Source: Nostoc sp. UHCC 0702 (GTDB lineage: Bacteria; Cyanobacteriota; Cyanobacteriia; Cyanobacteriales; Nostocaceae). Taken from it: 64,000 bases of DNA. The stretch is from NCBI GenBank assembly GCA_017164015.1, contig CP071065.1:4441918-4505917 (forward strand), written 5' to 3'. The position numbers and the translations under genes are program-made. Each line of letters opens with the position of its first letter. The stretch's first letter is position 1. Shown in pieces: positions 16,910 through 24,391 of the stretch. The notes under the pieces are model-generated. The model ran no database searches and was not told the DNA's origin. It was given only the letters and a program-made list of their open reading frames with translations.

Positions 16910-17467
16910 TTAGTGACTTGCAGCAACAATGGTTGCCATCAACTCTGTCATTCTCCAACGTCCGATATATTGGATGTTATTGATAAATAGGGCTGGAGCC
17001 GCCGTTATTCCACTCTGCAATCCACTTTCGATATCCTCATTGACACGATCGACATGCACTTGTTTAGACAACTCTTTGAGAAATTGAGGGATATCAAGCC
17101 CTAAATCATTGGCGTACTCTACAAGATAACCATTTTCTAACTTCTGTTGATGGGCAAACAAAGTGTCGTGCATTGACCAAAACTGTCCTTGAGCGGCGGC
17201 GGCAACGGCTGCTTGGGCTGCCCGTTGAGCTTGGGGATGAATCTGTGCTTGCGGAAAATGACGGAAGATAAAGCATAAATCATCTTCTCCAAAAGAAGCA
17301 CTAAGTTCTCCTTTGAGCAATTTAATCAGCTTGTAAACATCCGCACTTTTAGAGCATTGATAGTCTCCATACATCACCAGCACGACCTTAGCACTCAGCA
17401 CACCTCGCATCCAATCCTGGGTTGAAGGGGTTACAAGTAAGGAACTGTGGCTACGATCGTCGTTCAT
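16910..17467 (-). CDS. DsbA-like thioredoxin-fold protein with CSKS instead of CxxC
   Basis: A 185-residue DSBA-type protein: VVLVMYGDYQC opens the thioredoxin strand-helix, a long helical insertion follows (IHPQAQRAAQAAVAAAAQGQ), and GITAAPALFIN gives the cis-Pro loop. The active site reads CSKS, so the second redox Cys is absent. Disulfide exchange is unlikely unless the single Cys works alone. No signal peptide is seen, so it is probably cytosolic, like the DsbA-like domain attached to some NhaA antiporters. Confidence 0.8.
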   Translation of the reverse strand: MNDDRSHSSLLVTPSTQDWMRGVLSAKVVLVMYGDYQCSKSADVYKLIKLLKGELSASFGEDDLCFIFRHFPQAQIHPQAQRAAQAAVAAAAQGQFWSMHDTLFAHQQKLENGYLVEYANDLGLDIPQFLKELSKQVHVDRVNEDIESGLQSGITAAPALFINNIQYIGRWRMTELMATIVAASH

Positions 17468-17688
17468 TTTTATACATTTGCATCAAGCATGGAACCTGGC
17501 AATTTACTTACTCAATCCATTGATTGCGTAACTGTTTGCATAAATTCAATATAGGCGATCGCCTTCAAGCTGTCGTCTATAGCAAGTTAAAATTTTTACA
17601 GTAGAAATTGATAGAGCAACCATGCCATCGTGGAGTAGAAGGCTAGCTATAACTCAAGTTAGAATCCCAATTCTATCGAAAGTACATC

Positions 17689-18312
17689 CTATAAATTAAC
17701 AATGCCACGTTTAACGGCAACAATTACAGCTTGGGTGCGATCGCTGACATCTAACTTATTCAAAATCCGATTGACATGAGATTTGACAGTGCCTTCACCA
17801 ATACTCAAAGCAGCTGCAATATCGGCATTGCTCATTCCCTGCGCCAGTGAGCCGAGTACTTCTAGTTCTCGTTCACTCAGTTCTGGATTGCTGAGGCGCT
17901 GTACCAACTTTGCTCCTACATCAGGCGGAATATACTTCTGACCCCGATGAACGGTACGAATAGCATTCAGAAGCTCGTCAGGTTCAGTTTCTTTCAACAG
18001 ATATCCTTTTGCGCCTGCCTGCAATCCCCGATAAATATCTTCGTCACTATCATACGTGGTCAGTACAATAATCCGAGCAGATTTAGCAGTAGCACAAATT
18101 GCACCGATGGCGGCAACTCCTTCCACTTCAGGCATTCGCAGATCCATAAGCGTGACATCCGGTTGGTGTTCCCCAAATAGAGCGATCGCTTGTTCCCCAT
18201 TTTCGGCTTGGGCAATCACCTGCATATCTGGGTCACGGTTAATAATGGTGGCTAATCCTTGCCGAAAAATAGCATGATCGTCTGCAATGAGAACCCGAAT
18301 GGCTTGGCTCAT
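17689..18312 (-). CDS. NarL/FixJ-family response regulator
   Basis: Receiver domain (1-120) with phospho-acceptor Asp in VTLMDLRMP near residue 55, and a LuxR-type helix-turn-helix (about 142-205) with LSERELEVLGSLAQGMSN and VKSHVNRILNKL. It should bind DNA when phosphorylated. The start ATG overlaps the stop of the histidine kinase gene by ATGA, so the two form a cognate pair made from one transcript. Target genes are unknown. Confidence 0.95.
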   Translation of the reverse strand: MSQAIRVLIADDHAIFRQGLATIINRDPDMQVIAQAENGEQAIALFGEHQPDVTLMDLRMPEVEGVAAIGAICATAKSARIIVLTTYDSDEDIYRGLQAGAKGYLLKETEPDELLNAIRTVHRGQKYIPPDVGAKLVQRLSNPELSERELEVLGSLAQGMSNADIAAALSIGEGTVKSHVNRILNKLDVSDRTQAVIVAVKRGIVNL

Positions 18313-21029
18313 TGTGATGCCTCCCGATCGACGGTAACAATCATCTCTGTTCCTTCTCCAGGTTGACTCCTAATCGTGAGTTGTGCGCCGATGCGCTCTG
18401 CCCGTTCGCTCATGCCTAGTAAGCCAAAACCCTCAGAGGCTGGAATACTCCCAACTCCAAAGCCCTGTCCATTGTCTCTCACGCGCAAGCAAAACTGATC
18501 GCGATCGTAGATTAGCTCCACTCGAATTTCATCAGCATTGGCGTGTCGAATCGCATTGGTTAAGGCTTCCTGCCCAATCCGCAGTAGGTTACTCTCGACT
18601 TCAGTCGGCAGAGAATATACTGCACCCTCAATCTCATAATATAAAGTGGTATCCATTGCGGCAGTTCTGAGTTGAGCGACGAGACGATGTAGAGCGCTCT
18701 GTAGACTGCCTTCCTCCAAAAGCTGAGGACGGAGCGCTACTACCGATCGCCGCGCTTCAGTCAGTCCAGTTCGCGCCAATTCTTTGATCAGGTCTAGGTG
18801 TGCCTGAGTTGCTTCTACATCATCCGTTAGTACCTGTTTTGCCGCTCCCACCTGAGCCAGAATGCCCGTAAACGCCTGAGCGAGTGTGTCGTGAATTTCG
18901 CGTGCCATGCGGTTACGTTCTTCCAAAATTGAGGCTGCTTCTGCTTGCTTTTGCAGCGTAATATCTCGCGCTATCCAAATGACCTGCTCGTGCCGAATCG
19001 GTGCAATGCGCGCTGAAAACCAGATTTCTCGTTCAGCTATCCACTGACTGTATTCAACTGTGAGTACTTGTTGGGTTCTCAGCACCTGCTGAATGTAACT
19101 CAGGAATTCATCAGCTTGTTCCGTAGCATAGAGTTGATGCAGTGTTTTACCAATATACTCCTCCCTATGCAACTCTCCATATGACGGATTTCCTTTGATT
19201 GCGCCGATCACTTGCCCTTTAGCATTGAAAACACACAGCGGATCGGGAATGGCTGAAAAGAGCGCCCGTAGCTCTGCTTCAGAGGCTTGCAATGCTACTT
19301 CTGCCTGTTTGCGATCGCTAATATCTGCAATCACCCCTTCGATGTAGTCATCGGCTGCATTCAAATAAGAAGAGAAAAGTCCCCAAAACACTGTCCCATC
19401 TCGTTTTCGCATCTGTGCTTCATAGCTTTGCAGTTCCCCATCCCGCTTCAGCAACTCAATGGCTTGTTGGCGAACGCCCTGATTGACATAGTAGCCTGTA
19501 GCGTGTTCCAGCCCGATAATCTCCTCTGGTGAATCAAAGCCAAACAGATCGGCAAAGCGTTGATTGGCATTGAGAATCAATCCATCACAGGTGCGGGTTC
19601 GGTAGATGCCAACCTGCGAGTTTTCAAAGATAGCTCGGAACTTGGCTTCACTACGTTGTAATGCCTCTTCTGCTTGTCTACGCTGGGTGGTGTCATTGCC
19701 AACCGATAAGATTTCAACGACATCTCCCTGTTCATTGAAGATGGCTTGATTTGACCAAGCAACCCAAACTCGCCGACCGTCTCTACACAGGTTTTCACCC
19801 TCGCCTTGCGGGTACGATTGAGGATTACGAAGTAAATCATGGACAAAGGGTTTGACATCGCGTCCAGAGATTTCGATGTCTGGAATGATTGTTTCAAATA
19901 AGGTTCGCCCTAAAATCTGATGCTCTTCATAGCCAAGAAGCTTTACCCCATAATCGTTGATGTAGTGAATCCGTCCTTGCGGATCATAGCGAATGATAAC
20001 GGAATTCGCGGTTTGTAGCAGGTTGCGATAATTTGCTTCACTTTGTTTCAATGCGGCTTCGGTTTGTTGACGTTCCGCGATCTCCTGCTGCAAAGCTTGA
20101 GTTTGTTCTTCTACCTTCCTTTCCAGTGTTTCAGCATAATCTGCTAACCGTTCATATAACCGAGCATTCTCCAGTGAAATTGCTGCCTGAGCAATCAACA
20201 GTTTAAGGACTTGCAAGCGATCGCTAGTAAACACTCCGGTACTGAGATTGTTCTCCAGATAAAGTATGCCAATCAGCTGATTTTGCTTGAGAATGGGCAT
20301 ACACAGGAGCGATCGCGTTTGTTGGTTTTGAATATACCGATCAGTCAAAAAAGACGGTTCGCTGATTGCATCATCAAACACCAGAGTTTCAGATGTGCGT
20401 TCTACTGATTGGATGACGGAGACAGGAATTGTTGCACAGCCAGCAACAGCGATCTTTTCCAGGTTACACTGTTTACTCCCACTGCACTGAGCCACAACAG
20501 TGAGCTGATCATCTTCCAGGAGAACCAGAGCGCCAGTTTCGGCTCCTGCATTTTCTATCACCACCTGCATCAACGTTGCAGTTAATTGATCGAGATCGAT
20601 CATTTCTGAGATGGCTTGAGCCGCTTTCATCACCGCCGCCAAATCGATCGCCGCAGTCGGATGACGGATCGTTTCATCGGTCACGATTGAATGTGATTGC
20701 CGAACTAGGTTGGTGTTGAGGAGTTGTGGATAGCGTTTTTCTAAATCTCTAACTTTAGCGGTTGCGCCCCAGCGATCGTAGCAATAGTGCGCCTCTTTAA
20801 TGTAAGTTTGAGCAATTTTTTCCCGCCCTCGCGCCAGATAATGTTTAGCCGCTAATTCATAGGCGAGTGCTTCTTCCTGGATAAACTCATTTTCAGCAGC
20901 CACCGCGATCGCTCGCTCGTAAAACTCTTCAGCCTCAAAAAATTGCCCTAAGACTCGCGCTTTTTCTGCCTCGACTAGATGAAATTTATGTAGATAATTC
21001 ATGGGGGCGTGTTCTGCCCATTTCTGCAT
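18309..21029 (-). CDS. GAF-PAS histidine kinase (HisKA_3), derived from a larger signalling protein
   Basis: A 906-residue soluble sensor kinase. Residues 1-110 are a helical repeat region; a GAF domain follows at about 130-295, a coiled coil, then three PAS domains (about 330-450, 460-575, 585-695). The phospho-acceptor His is in REIHDTLAQAF near 707, and the ATPase has NAIRHA near 825 and DNGQGFG near 860. The first part (HAPMNYLHKFHLVEAEKARV) is typical of the region after the ATPase domain in cyanobacterial Ser/Thr kinase-AAA-GAF-histidine kinase proteins. The fragment of that kinase domain lies just upstream, so about 1000 residues have been lost. The remaining kinase and its overlapping regulator look intact. 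Confidence 0.92.
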   Translation of the reverse strand: MQKWAEHAPMNYLHKFHLVEAEKARVLGQFFEAEEFYERAIAVAAENEFIQEEALAYELAAKHYLARGREKIAQTYIKEAHYCYDRWGATAKVRDLEKRYPQLLNTNLVRQSHSIVTDETIRHPTAAIDLAAVMKAAQAISEMIDLDQLTATLMQVVIENAGAETGALVLLEDDQLTVVAQCSGSKQCNLEKIAVAGCATIPVSVIQSVERTSETLVFDDAISEPSFLTDRYIQNQQTRSLLCMPILKQNQLIGILYLENNLSTGVFTSDRLQVLKLLIAQAAISLENARLYERLADYAETLERKVEEQTQALQQEIAERQQTEAALKQSEANYRNLLQTANSVIIRYDPQGRIHYINDYGVKLLGYEEHQILGRTLFETIIPDIEISGRDVKPFVHDLLRNPQSYPQGEGENLCRDGRRVWVAWSNQAIFNEQGDVVEILSVGNDTTQRRQAEEALQRSEAKFRAIFENSQVGIYRTRTCDGLILNANQRFADLFGFDSPEEIIGLEHATGYYVNQGVRQQAIELLKRDGELQSYEAQMRKRDGTVFWGLFSSYLNAADDYIEGVIADISDRKQAEVALQASEAELRALFSAIPDPLCVFNAKGQVIGAIKGNPSYGELHREEYIGKTLHQLYATEQADEFLSYIQQVLRTQQVLTVEYSQWIAEREIWFSARIAPIRHEQVIWIARDITLQKQAEAASILEERNRMAREIHDTLAQAFTGILAQVGAAKQVLTDDVEATQAHLDLIKELARTGLTEARRSVVALRPQLLEEGSLQSALHRLVAQLRTAAMDTTLYYEIEGAVYSLPTEVESNLLRIGQEALTNAIRHANADEIRVELIYDRDQFCLRVRDNGQGFGVGSIPASEGFGLLGMSERAERIGAQLTIRSQPGEGTEMIVTVDREASQ

Positions 21030-21510
21030 CTTTTCTTAGTTGATGTTAACACAATTAATTGAGCCAAGCTACTTTTTGGGAGTTTGAAGCATCGAGCGGT
21101 AGGCTCAAAAGCGCCAGAGAGGATATTGGCTGCATGGATTCTGCCCAGAATGTCGGTTAGGGCGATCGCAAGACCAAGAAAAGTGGATAAAGGCATGGCG
21201 CAGAATATATCTGGACGCTTATGCATCCATTGCTCTAGGGACTCTCCTCCAAAATCTTCTAAGATAATCACCAGAGTCCGTTGATAGTCCTGCTGGCTGT
21301 ATGCCTTGATAACTCCTTCCAGATTTAGGGAGCGGGTAATTTTATATTCCTGTCTGTAGCGGGTTAGTTCTTGGGGAGAGGGATAATCAAGCTTTAGCAT
21401 TTTTACGACGAGCCGTACTCCATCGTCTCTGATGCCCCGGTACACTAGAGAATTGGAACTTTCGTATATTTTGTTTTGGATAACAATACCAGGTAGAGCG
21501 ATCCTCAAAG
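20999..21510 (-). pseudogene. N-terminal Ser/Thr kinase fragment of the same signalling protein
   Basis: Reading leftwards from about 21495 the frame gives LPGIVIQNKIYESSNSLVYR, then VVKMLKLDYPSP with the ATP-binding Lys, and LEDFGGESLEQW. This is the N-lobe of the multi-domain kinases whose C-terminal half follows. After GRIHAANI (near 21124) homology ends, before the catalytic loop, so it cannot be an active kinase. The 5' end abuts the integrase gene on the other strand near 21500-21519. Confidence 0.75.
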
Positions 21511-21518
21511 CCAAAACG

Positions 21519-22397
21519 ATGGGACTTGAGTTGGATTCTGGGAAATTTTCTTGGTCTAACTGGATCGAGATACCAGAGGAAGCGCAAGTGGTTTCTGACT
21601 GGCTTAGATGCTTTGAAGAAGACCACTGGCAACGATCCAAGCGCACAGACGCAGCCCTGACTACCTGGAAAGACTATCAAAGCATCTTTAACAAACTGGA
21701 CGGCGATCGCACCCTCACGCTTGATGCTCTCCTAGAAGTAGCCAGAGCAACCGAGCCAGACTCTAGAACCCGTAAGAAAGCTTGCACCTATCTATACAAG
21801 CTGGGGAAGTTTGCTGCGCTCGATGGCGTAGAGGCAATCAAAGAACTGGCTGGCAACTACTCAGCTAGTGCAGTGCAGCCGCGAAAATTGCCAAACGACA
21901 AACTCATCGCGGAGTAACGAAAAAGCATTAGAAGCCAGGCGTGGCAATGGGTTTATGGAATGATAGCTACCTATGGACTGCGATCGCACGAGGTCTTCCG
22001 GCTCTACCTAGAAGATTTCCCAGTGGTGCGAGTACTCAAAGGGAAAACAGGGGAGCGCTTCATCTATCCCCTGTACCCTGAATGGGCGGAACGTTGGAAT
22101 TTGCAAGATGTGAAATTGCCGGACATAGACCCCAATTTCAGCAATGCCAAGTTGGGAACTAAGGTGTCTGGTTGGTTTTATGACCGGAAAGTGCCATTCA
22201 AGTCTTATGACCTGCGGCACTGCTACGCCCGGCGGTGTTTTGAATTTGGGCTAGCTCCTGATTCGGCGGCTGGGTTAATGGGTCATTCCCTGGCAGTTCA
22301 CCTCAATACTTATCGGGCATGGATTGATGAGGCGACTTATCGCAAGGCTTATGAGTTGGTCATTAATCGTCAAGATAGACCATTACCACCAATATGA
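21519..22397 (+). pseudogene. Tyrosine recombinase/integrase with in-frame TAA
   Basis: From ATG 21519 the N-terminal core-binding part includes TTWKDYQSIFNKL. TAA at 21915-21917 stops the frame, which then resumes without shift as RSQAWQWVYGMIATYGLRSH. The catalytic domain has Arg in YGLRSHE, RH in SYDLRHCYARR, His in LMGHS and the nucleophile Tyr in HLNTYRAW. All catalytic residues survive, so the nonsense change appears recent. It would have inserted or excised the element; it now needs readthrough or a helper. Confidence 0.85.
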
Positions 22398-22444
22398 TTT
22401 GTGCTACATTTGACACGCGAGCGACAACAAAGCCCCGACCTTAG

Positions 22445-23221
22445 TCAGCCTTCTGACGGGAGGGACTTATCCAGTGCCTGAAACTCCTCACCCCACGGAA
22501 TCATACACACTACTACCACCGCATTGGTTAAAGGTACTTCCCATCTTCCGGCTCTTATTTGTGCTTGAGCTGTAGGGCTAAACTCAATCATGATAAAACT
22601 AGCTGCGATTACCTTTTCCAGCAATGGTAGATTGCGCTTCACTTTCAAAAATTCAACTATCTCTGCACAGATTAATTTGTGTAATTCAATCTCAGAATTG
22701 ACAAGCTTTTCACGGAGCGATCGCACCCTAAGAGAACCGAGTTTTTCGGGAGTGGCAGCTAAGATACCATCTTCAATTGCTTTTTGAACATCTTGCGGCT
22801 TGATGAGTTGGCGAAACCACTTGCAAGAATCATCTATTGGGTATCGTGATGCAGCTTGCTCTATTAACTTGTTATCAATAATTGCTTGTTTTGTTTTGCC
22901 TTCACGAAAAGCGTGTTTGAAATAAATGTCCCAAAACCAACGTTGTAATATCTTGAGGCGTTGGTTTTTAGCTTGCCTAGCTTTACTTTCCAATTCTTCT
23001 TTAGTGTAGCTAGACACTCTCAATTCACACTTTTGGATAAGCGCTGGATCTGAAGCTTTGAAGTGAGCAAAATGTGCTAATGTTCTCTCCGATTCCTGTC
23101 TCAGAAATACCGGAGATTTACACTCAGGGCAAATCAATCCGAGGCGTTTGTAGTCATTGTAGTCAACATCAACCGCCTCGATTAGCTGACCGCCATAACG
23201 AATACTTGCAGCTAGTCGCAT
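22445..23221 (-). CDS. CoiA-like zinc-site protein
   Basis: A 258-residue protein whose N-terminus resembles CoiA competence-type proteins: LICPECKSPVFLRQ gives two Cys, HFAHFKA two His, and a further Cys follows in QKCELRV. The rest is helical and basic (RQAKNQRLKILQRWFWDIYF). CoiA relatives associate with recombination and DNA uptake; nuclease motifs are not evident here. It is the last gene of the leftward gene run in the element. Confidence 0.6.
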   Translation of the reverse strand: MRLAASIRYGGQLIEAVDVDYNDYKRLGLICPECKSPVFLRQESERTLAHFAHFKASDPALIQKCELRVSSYTKEELESKARQAKNQRLKILQRWFWDIYFKHAFREGKTKQAIIDNKLIEQAASRYPIDDSCKWFRQLIKPQDVQKAIEDGILAATPEKLGSLRVRSLREKLVNSEIELHKLICAEIVEFLKVKRNLPLLEKVIAASFIMIEFSPTAQAQIRAGRWEVPLTNAVVVVCMIPWGEEFQALDKSLPSEG

Positions 23222-23233
23222 ATTATTAATTAC

Positions 23234-23563
23234 CTAAAAATTCATCTCTTTCCCTTCGTAGCCAGCCTCACCTTCGTTTGGCTCAAAAAAATCACTACCG
23301 TAGCAGTTGCAATTGGAAATGCTGTAAACTGGACATACCGCCTCACCTGTCAATACCCATCGATTTGTGTATCCTCCGTCCTCAAAGGGTATGCGGTGTG
23401 GCAATTCAATTGCTGGAGAGTATCCAATTCTTAATGCGGCAATTTTGGCGCGATCGCTGTTGAGTCGTTCAAAAATAATGACCCTCAAATCATAAAAATC
23501 CACCTTACCGTCCCAACAAAAATCAGCTGACCGGTGGTAATCAATAATTAGTTTGCTAATCAT
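23234..23563 (-). CDS. Hypothetical protein
   Basis: A 109-residue acidic protein with several aromatic residues and a C-terminal CNCYGSDFFEPNEGEAGY stretch. No family is recognised. It is 12 bp upstream of the CoiA-like gene and probably cotranscribed with it. Confidence 0.5.
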   Translation of the reverse strand: MISKLIIDYHRSADFCWDGKVDFYDLRVIIFERLNSDRAKIAALRIGYSPAIELPHRIPFEDGGYTNRWVLTGEAVCPVYSISNCNCYGSDFFEPNEGEAGYEGKEMNF

Positions 23564-23768
23564 TTAGTTCTAAGTTAAGTTTGAAAGACATTTATATGCC
23601 ACGTTATTCTCTGGTCACTCTTTCACACGACAGAAAACAAATGGAAACCATCATCCTACGTCTCCTGTCAGGTTTGAACTGAGGAGTAAAAACGTATCTT
23701 TGTGAATACATACAAAATATCAACTTAAGATATTTCTCTAATGGTATGGTCACAATTGGTGGCATCAT

Positions 23769-24047
23769 TTAGTCCTCAAAGTTTAGCAAGGTTTCATTGC
23801 CGTCACAATGGCACTCATATTGAGCTTCTTCATAGCCATCTACGAAGGCTTTGCAATCAAGAAAAGCCTCAATATTTTGATACCCAGCTTCCATGCCAAG
23901 TGCTTTGCACCATCCCTGTATGTATGCTTGATTGTCTAAATGTTGAGGGAATTTCTTGTCGCTACAATCACTGAATCCCTCGTGCCAATCATCAAAATTT
24001 AACTCCCCTTCTTTATCGGGGTTGATTAGATATGTTGTCATTTTCAT
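23769..24047 (-). CDS. Hypothetical acidic protein
   Basis: 92 residues, strongly acidic, with Trp-rich ELNFDDWHEGFSD and paired aromatic-Glu motifs. Six Cys are spread along the chain, with CHC near the end. No family is recognised; the acidic nature would allow DNA mimicry, which is speculation. Confidence 0.5.
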   Translation of the reverse strand: MKMTTYLINPDKEGELNFDDWHEGFSDCSDKKFPQHLDNQAYIQGWCKALGMEAGYQNIEAFLDCKAFVDGYEEAQYECHCDGNETLLNFED

Positions 24048-24151
24048 TGGTGGGGCGGTATGTCAGATTTCCCAGTGAAGAAAGTGGGGAGGGATTTCAC
24101 AGCAGGGAGCGCTGGGAAATGCAAGAGTTTCAACTGGATAAGTAATGCCCA

Positions 24152-24391
24152 TTAACGTTTCCCTGCTGGTATCAACCTAAGCTGATTGACGGCAGCTAGA
24201 TTGATTTTGATTACCCGCTTTGCTGCACCGACCCGGCGATCGTCGATCCAGTGAGTACCTTCTTTCCATTCGCCAGAGTCAATTCGCCGGATGATACTCC
24301 TCCGGCTGTAGCCGCGACCGAGATGGGCTGATGCTTCAGCAATGGTTACTAGCTGCGATGGGTCGATTTGCAATAAAGCACTACGAGGCAT
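24152..24391 (-). CDS. Small helix-turn-helix protein (excisionase-like)
   Basis: 79 residues with TIAEASAHLGRGYSRRSIIR, followed by a wing (DSGEWKEGTHWIDDRR), a pattern shared with excisionases and MerR-like DNA-binding proteins. It could be the recombination directionality factor of the element, given the integrase 2 kb away. The start overlaps the end of the ParB-like gene by 11 bp. Confidence 0.6.
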   Translation of the reverse strand: MPRSALLQIDPSQLVTIAEASAHLGRGYSRRSIIRRIDSGEWKEGTHWIDDRRVGAAKRVIKINLAAVNQLRLIPAGKR

